Assembly: GCA_036937835.1 (NCBI GenBank)
Contig: CM072879.1
Location: forward strand, 16,857,001 to 16,921,000
Direction: 5' to 3'
DNA: 64,000 nucleotides
Source of the DNA: Pampus argenteus
Lineage: Eukaryota > Chordata > Actinopteri > Scombriformes > Stromateidae
Positions 52,018-60,637 of this stretch are shown here, in pieces. The translations under genes and the position numbers were made by a program. The notes under the pieces were generated by a model. It was not told the DNA's origin, made no database searches, and saw only the letters and a list, made by a program, of their open reading frames with translations. How positions within the stretch are numbered: the first letter of the stretch is position 1; every line of letters starts with the position of its first letter.

Positions 52018-55000
52018 ATAAAGCTGAAGCTATAACCAGAATCCCTGATAAGGAAAATCCACAAGGAGTTGATAAGTTCAGCATGAGGTAAATAAAAACA
52101 TCAGCTGACTCGACTCTGTTGATCCAAAACAGACCTTTTTTCTTTTTTATTTAAAGGAAGAAATCTTTAAGGTTAAGAAACTCATAAAGCATAAATTAAT
52201 AACTCAGTTACTTTCACGATTAATTCATATCTCCTTTCTTCATATTCATTTCTTGGGGTTGTGTTCGCTGTCAGACGTAAAATCTTTATAAAATACAAAA
52301 GCTGTGAGAGAAAGCGTGAAGAGGGTGAAACAGAGGAAGAGAAAAACATCCCAAAGCTAAAAGGACCCAACAAAAGAAAACTCATTTTGTGTTGTTTTCT
52401 GTACCTTCCTGCAGAAGCCGGAGAAGAGGACCTGACTGTACTCGTCTTTGTTCCTCAGCTCCTTTGAAACGCGGGTGAAGCCGGAGCTGGTCTGAGGACA
52501 GTCTCGCACCTGCGGAAATCAAAGGCCCGTATTATTATTACAAGAAGCCACCAGGCACAGTACGAAACGGTCTAAGAACGTATCTGGTTGTCAGTCACAA
52601 ACTCTCTGTGACCTCTCTCAGCCTCTTTCAAGCCTTTTTTTTTTGTCGCTTTAATTCCATAAGCAGCAGATCAAAGCTGGAGGCCTCGGGGCTGCTGCCG
52701 TTACCAGACACGGTGTTTGACGTTAAGAGAGACGGAGCAGGACGGCTCACGCTGACGCTAAAACGAGAAGTACAGCTGAGAAGGAAATCTGAAGCTGCTC
52801 CGTCATACTCTACTTTACTTGTCTGTTTACTTTTAGAATCAGAGCTAAATAAGTTTTTTTGGGTGAAACAGCAAAGACGAATCTTAATGCTGCAGAATAC
52901 AGTGAGATTTTAGACGGTGTTGTTCTTCTAATTTTGGTGCAACCGTTTTGGGGAAAGTTAAATAAACAAAGTCATCTCCATGAGAGCATGCACAGAGCTT
53001 CAACGACAACCAAGACCTTTGGGATCAAATGAAATGAGTAAAGTAGAAGGTGTTACAGTAGCAGATTAATGCCTGAGATGTTCAATAATCCCATATACTG
53101 CAGGCGTAGTGTGTATCTATATACTTTTATATATATAAACTGTGTATATGTGGTGTATTTCTCACTTTCATCCTTCTGACACCTCTGCTCTGATATGAAA
53201 TAATAAGAGAAATAAACCTGAACCCTGTTTCTCTCCTTCTTCTCAGCTACACATGTTATAATTCGGGAATGCCGCATTACACACACTCATCAGAAGGTCT
53301 TTGTGGATTTAACTACAATCACGTGAAGCTGGAGCCCTGAAGGAGGTCAGCGAGTCATGACAAACTAACGGGGAGGTGGGGGGTGACTCAGGACTCAGGA
53401 CTCGGTCACGCTCCCTGAAGGCGTCTTTCAAGCCTCCGGGCCACCAAACAAGCTCAGATTAGCTGGTAAATGAGCTGAGTGTGGGATTCATTAAAGAAGG
53501 GCACTATCCTCCTGTAGTCATGCTGTTTACCGTGAGGCTCGTCACATGCGCCCTATACGTTCACAACAACAGATGATTTATGTTGTTCTATACACTGCGA
53601 GCCATTCAGGTCTCGTTTTGCACGTTAAATTCAAGCATTTCTGCCTTTGGGTCTAAAATAGATTAAATAGATTTTCCCATTTAGTTTCATAAAAGAAATA
53701 AACATCCTGTTGTTTAGGGTCACACTGTCTAGTTTACAGTAAATGAGGTCCTCTTGTGGCGAGGGCAACTATGAAAAGATGCTTCCGATAACAGAAAAGT
53801 GAAGAGAATGAATTAACTGAAATGTGTTTCGTTTAAATAATATATGATGATGATATTTTAACATGTGATAGATTAACATGTTGAACTCCACTTTGTTCAC
53901 GTGTCATTCCTACATTGGACAGGTAGTCCCTCTCCCAGGCTCTCGTCACGCCCCAGTCTTTTCTCTCTCCTCTCAGAGCGCTGAGAGCCGCCACTTTGGC
54001 CCGAACCTCCAGCATGTCAGACGGAGGGATGTTCTTCACGATCTGCCTCGCCCACCACCTGACAACAAGGGACGAGAACGAGACAGCTCCGTCACGTTGG
54101 GCTGAGTAATGGATCAAAGGTGCGATAGACAAATGCAGTAGGAGGCTGGGAGGGATAAAAATAGCCTTCATGTGCTCTAACACACATACACACACACACA
54201 CTCCACATGAGCCTTTTAATGGTGTATGAGTTTCATTTTGTGGGATCTGACCTGCGATGCAGCATGACCGTATTGCTGTGAAACTGGGACAGAGCTGCAG
54301 GTGGGGTCGGCCACTCCACGCTCTTTCCATAGTCGGCCATATTTCGCACATTAGCAAACCTCCGCTCCACCTCCCAGAAGTGGGACTTGACCTTGTACCG
54401 CTTATAGCAGCCCATGATGGTGTAGATGGCTCTTATCCGCCAGCACCTCATACGAGCTAAAGCCCCGCGCCACACCTGTGCGTTTCAGAAACAGAGAAAA
54501 CATTTTAAAATAAAAACAAGATATCATGACGAGGAGAAAGTCCCGCTGAGCCGGAGAGACAAACCTGCGCTCCAGTTAAAGAGCCAGACTCCTCTGCAGA
54601 GTCATTAAAGTAGGTCAGAAGGATATTTCAATGAGCAAGTGAAGTAATTGGCTTTAATGTAACTGTGCTCTGTGATCTCATTAATTATCCCAATTATTGT
54701 TAGAGGAAATTAGGATTCAAGCTGGCAGATTAATTCCAGTCAAACATAACCAGGAGCCACATATTCACGAGGCTGAAGGAATACTGCAAGAAGCCAACGT
54801 TTGAGACTGGCAAAGATAACGATATGGGCGATTAACTGTAATCACATGATCCAAAGCTGCCTGTGACATTAAATTAGATCTCTGTGACTGTCAGATCAAT
54901 ACATCCTCATTAAATCACAAGCACGGCTTTTTGAAAAACAGCCGTAGAAGAGCTCACGCTGAGTTGTTAAATTAACACGGCGGTACTGACGCCAACACGG

Positions 55001-58000
55001 CTGACCTTCTGCAGGAAAACCACCAGGATGGGGATAAGGGCGGCTCTCTCCTGTTCCAGGGTGAAGAGAGACCGTGGCGTTCGAACAAACAGCTTGGTGT
55101 GACCGTACGCCACGTCGTCCTGGAAACCGTGATTATTGACGACGGCCTCCACAGCCTCCCTGTCCGTGGCCATCATGTGGTTCGGCCAGGTGTACTCGCA
55201 TGTCATTTTATACCTGCAAAACATTCAGGAGGAAGAGGAGGAGGAGGAGGAGGAGGAGGAGGAGTAAAGTTAAGAATAGTTTGGTGATGCACTGTGGGAA
55301 AATAAGGAAGAACTTTTTTTTTTTTTTTCTCAACTTCCTCATAGAGACTGAAGGAAGAGCTGAAACACGGAGGAAGTCTTGCTTCACAGAGCGAACGTCC
55401 TCTTACCGCTGCAGGAAGCGAGCATAAGGCTGCCTGTAGGCAAAGCCCGCCCTGCGCACCATCACGTTCTCCAGCAGGCCGAGGTAAGCCACCTGATGTC
55501 TGCAGCGAGCATCGTCGAACAACATCGAGGACTTCACCTCGTTGGGCTTTATGCACCGCACGTAGTACGGCTCCTGGAAGACAAGACAACGGTTGCTCCT
55601 TAGCTGATTTCATTTCAGTGTTGTTGGGCTGCAGATCATATTTCAAATAGATCATCACACTACTGTAACCTGCTTAAGCATATAGTACAGAAACCTACAG
55701 AAAATGAAAGTAAGGCTGCAATGACACATTTCAAATACAAAAAGTATAAAAAGCGCTGAGACGCTGTGTTATGTGCTTGCAACACTTGATATGATTCAGT
55801 GTTTGTATGATCGAGACAATCGTTTTCATAACACTCTTGTTTTATCACCTGCACAAACTTGCAAAAAGCGTGTTTTTGTCATCGTTTTTCACCACCGCTG
55901 TGTTCGTCACTGTGCAAGTAAATAAACTCGAGTCGGTCTGTAAACTGTCGCCGAGCCGCAGCCGAGCTGCAAAACTGGCAAACTGAGTTCACTGACCTCA
56001 ATCAGACTCGCAGAATATTTCAACAGACGCTACAGAGAACAGATGAGCCTCATAACATCATCCAGCACATCTATTTATTAACAGCACATTTAACTGCACA
56101 TTCAAACTTTGAAGACAATAAAGTCTGAAGTGGAGTTATGGCTGGATGCCTGATCTCTAAGGGACACGATATCCAGTCAAATAGCAGAGACAGTCTCTCT
56201 CTCTCTCTGCTCATGAAAGATGAATAAGGTGGAACAAAGTGAGCATTTTCTGAGTGCTCCCCGGCATCGCCGTCCATAATGTCAATGATGCATGTGTATG
56301 TCTGCCCACAGGTTCAACTCAGTTCAACAGAGATTTAAGAAAAGCGACTGTCAATGAGGATTGGGAGCAAAAGAGTTGGGCAGGCTGGGCACAGGTGCTC
56401 CTGTACGGCTGTTTGAAGAAACCGTTCACTCTGTTAATATGACCTGAAGGGGAAAAACAATTGCCAGGGGAGTTTCCTTTCATTTTACCTCAGCCACACT
56501 GAGATGAGATGGTGCAACAGTCTGACAGCAGGGCATCCCAAAATAACAGCAGCAAATGTCAGACTTCAGTCAGTGAGACAAGGCCAAGAGAGGTGAGCAG
56601 CACATTATGTGGTCCACCGCAATCTTCAGCCAAAAAGACGCGTAGCTATGCATATGCATATAACATGTATGCATATGCATATAACATGTATGCATATGCA
56701 TATGCATACATGTTTCTGATACACTCCCTCTCGCTCCATAATGTGTGATGCATAAGGGACAATCACCACAGACCCATCGGCAGCCTCAGAGTAACTCGTA
56801 CAAACATTAGAGGCTTCAGCATCTTCTGGATGACGACAGCAGAGTAACGTGGAGGGAAGATCTACACACCAACTCCAACATAAAAATATGAACAAAGCAG
56901 AAACACCTCTAGTGACCCAATCTCCCCACTACACATCTAAATATTTGGTCAAACTGTGACTTTTCGGCATCTTTTTTTTATCAAATACAAAATCATTATG
57001 CTATAAATACGTATAACCTTTGTGAAAACAGAAACAGGAAACTAGACGGCTTGAGTAAGACCACGAGTGAAGAGCTGGCTGGTGAGAAAGCCTCCGTTAG
57101 CTTTAAATCTTTACTTTACAATTACCTATCGAAGCTACCTTTAAGTCTGATCGTTAAATGTATTAGATTACACATGCATTTAAGAGTATATAGATAAAGT
57201 ATGCATTTATGATATGATGTTGGTTCTATAACCTAAAAACCATCGAAGGGACCTTTACAGGAACCTTCAAGGGTTCAAGGGAAGAAAACAGGAAGTCAGT
57301 TGTGTGCATAAACTACTGACCTTGCAGCCAAGCTTGTCCACCAAGGCTATGATGGAGTTCTTAAAGAGGGTGGCCGCGGTCAGAGGTCGCTTGGTGACCT
57401 CTGTGATGCCCAGCTGACCATCCGGCCACATCTCCTTCAGGACTGGGTTGGCACTAAAGAGAGAGAGAGGGCAAAAAAGTGAAGAAAGGACACGATGAAC
57501 TAGGCGAGCAGAGGAGTGATATGCAAACAAGGTCATTTATACATATAACTCAGTTGCTAATCTGTCATGAGCATGATGGTGCTGGAAAAAGATGTCAGTG
57601 AAGTCTGTGTTTGGCACCTGTTGTACATGAGGCGCTTGAAATCTTGGAAGAGCAGGTCCTTGTTTTTGTCCAAAAATCCCTCGATGGAATATCTGTCATC
57701 GACGTAGAGGGAGAAAGTGACAGTAATTGAGTTATTGGCTGAAAGAAAAGTAGTTCAAGAGAAGGAGGAAGTCAAGCAGAAAGAAAGCAAACACAGTTTA
57801 TGCAGCAAGTGTCTGTAAATGAAGGGGTCACTGCAGTATAACTGGCCGTTAACGGACTCCACGCTTTGCCCCAAATGATTCACGATCCTCAGGCTAGAGA
57901 GACGCCGCTTAGTCAATTTACAAATTAGGAACGTGGTCAAATTCCCTCCCATGGCATACACACAAAAACAACAAACAAACAAACAAAAAAAACTGTGTAT

Positions 58001-58295
58001 AAACTAATCTGTCTGCATCACCTCAAACTGCTCAGTTGTTTTTGGTGAAGCATCAGCGGGAGGTCATGAGCACACTGTAAGGCACAGTTACATAAGCCGA
58101 GCAGCCGCAGGGGGAAAGCTCAGCCTTAAATAAACCTTCCCCTCATTCATAGAACAACAATAACTTTGCACAGTGAGGATCATTTGCAACTTAAATGCAT
58201 CTTTTTTTTTTTTTAGAAGGCAGAAAAAAATGTGCAAACATAAGCAGTAGCTCCTTTTCTCTCAATTCATCTACATATTATCTCTCTTTCTTCTC

Positions 58296-58342
<47 letters not shown>

Positions 58343-60586
58343 GAAAACAAACAGACACGCGGTGTGTCACATGTTGTCTGCATGACCCTGTGACTGTGTC
58401 CTATCCTAAGCTGTCACATCTGGAGGCAAAGAAGTGGAGGCTGGCTATGACAGATGTGTCCCCTTTGCTTACGGGCGCCGATACCACCTGACCAGGCTCC
58501 GGGAAGCTCGCCGAGTGTGAGAGGAAAAGAGAGAGAGAGCAGTCAGAACGCACAATAACAAGGCACAACACTCATTTACAAGGACAGGACAGGACAAACA
58601 GGAGAGGACACGCAGAGAAAAAGGCCCTCATGAGATAGCATGATGATTTAGAGGAAAGTATATTTAAGTCTGCAGGTCAAGGCCGGCCCAAAGAGAGGGC
58701 TGTCAAACAAGGTGACAAAAAAAAAACAACGACAAACGGGAGATTTCTTTGCAATACGAAGTTGTGCTGTGAGAGGGTTTGATAAATCATATGGCTGCTC
58801 AAAGTGCTGCATGTGCAGGCTGAAATACTGCAGGGAATTCATATGTGCATGGCGAAGACGAGCCAGGTGAGGGTTGCAGTACGCAAGGAGGAGAAACAGA
58901 GGAAACAGCATGAGGCAAAAGAAGGAGGAGGAGGAGAAGGAGGAGGAGGAGGGAGCGAAGTAGGTCAAGGCTTGTGATAGTGGTGGTTCGGTGAGAGTGG
59001 AGGGGCGGGCAGCGGGTGGCAAGGACGAGGGTATATTTAGTCAGGGTAAGGATAAAATCAGATGGGATGGGATGAGACAGGGGATGATGGGGGGCCAGTG
59101 CCACCAGGGAGCATATATGAGGGGTGACAGCTCAGCTGGAGCGACCCCGACGTGGCCCTGAGACGAGCCGAGGCTGGCTGACGGGGACACGCGGTGACAG
59201 GGACGGCCATCTGTCACACACACTCTTATCCAGCCCCAAGGTGGAAGGTACTTCTTTAACACCGTTACCATAGTTACTTTACACATTATGATTTTACATA
59301 CAAAACATATGAAGAGTTTTGATCGTCTGCAACTCCTGCGGTACCTGATTAAGTTTTATATTTAAAACATTTCATGGTTTGAGCCTCTTAAACATCATGA
59401 TTCAATGCTTTTCTTTCTATCATAATAATGTTGGATTCTGGGTAATTGCGATAAACATTTCTCAGTAATTTTCAGATGTTTTACACATCAAACAATCAAT
59501 GGATTGCCAAAGAAAACAATCATGCAAATGCCTCCAGTACTTTAACCTGAATAAAGGACCTGAATACTTCCTTCACTACAGTAATTGTAATTGTCTGAGA
59601 GCGACGTTGAGCTTCAGAGACGGATGTAATTGCTCTGCGTGTTCGACATCATGTTAGCCTGGATTTCCCCGAGTCAAAGTATCTCAATAAACTCCAGGTT
59701 CTTGATTACTGGATTACTGCTGCCGCTACATCTGAAAGCCAAAATTGTCTCATCAGCTGGCCCCATCCCTCCCTGTCCGTCTCTCCCTTTCGTCCTCCCC
59801 CCCTTCACTAGATTGCGGGCAGCTCACGTGAGCAGAAAGCAAAGCCACGATGAGTAACTGCTGGCCAGGGACCTCATCTGGCCACCGCAACATTTAAATC
59901 CAGCGAGCACATTAAGGAAGTGGAGCAGTGATGAAAAGGGAAGTTGCTTTATCTCCGGTCTGTTATCATCATGAAGCAAACAACTACTAACATAATGTGA
60001 ATAGTGCTTTTACATAAGGATAAATCCTATAAAGCCCCATCATGCTTATAGTGTATCAGTTTCCTAGTGATACATTTTAAATTCATTGAATCTGATCTGA
60101 TTGTATGTTACCTCACCAAATCTTTACTTATGAAAAACAGATCCTGAAGAGGATCAAGAGTTTATCCTCATATAATTATTATGTATTGCTTCCTTAAAGG
60201 GAAATGATGTGGGTTTTTTTTTAACACAATAACACGGATTTGTTAAGTTATAAGTTATAAATTATCTTTAATTTAAACAACTGTGAGTAGAAATCATGTT
60301 ATCCTGAGCTTCCTGTAATCTCTGGCAATATATTTCCAGATGTAAGACGCCTATAAGGTCATAGCAGTGGTCATTGGCCCAGACAATATGTATCATATCA
60401 TATATCATATGTTTTATATATATATATAGCCTGTGGATCTACCTGCTCCTGTCACCTTTTCTGACCCGGATCGACAAAGCGTGTAAGCGTGTGAGCAACT
60501 CACGTGACGTCTCCGGCGTAGTGACGAATACGAAAGTCTTTCTGGAACTCCATGGTTTTATCAGCAGGGCTGAGCTAGAAATGGGG

Positions 60587-60637
<51 letters not shown>

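Larger units (their letters stand above)
57693..60503 (-). other. myo1d intron, 2.8 kb
   Basis: Contains a CA run (58298..58340), a GGA-rich block (58921..58953) and a possible microexon at 58473..58487. Nothing else coding was recognised. Confidence 0.65.

Noticed and set aside
53833..53913. Extension of the myo1d exon past 53914 to the frame's stop
   Set aside because: A donor GTAGGA at 53913 joins in frame to the next exon, whose tail sequence continues the family alignment; the extension has no similarity.
57755..57982. 75-codon minus-strand frame next to a myo1d exon
   Set aside because: It lies in the intron upstream of the exon at 57692 and has no similarity to myosin; joining it would break the verified reading frame.
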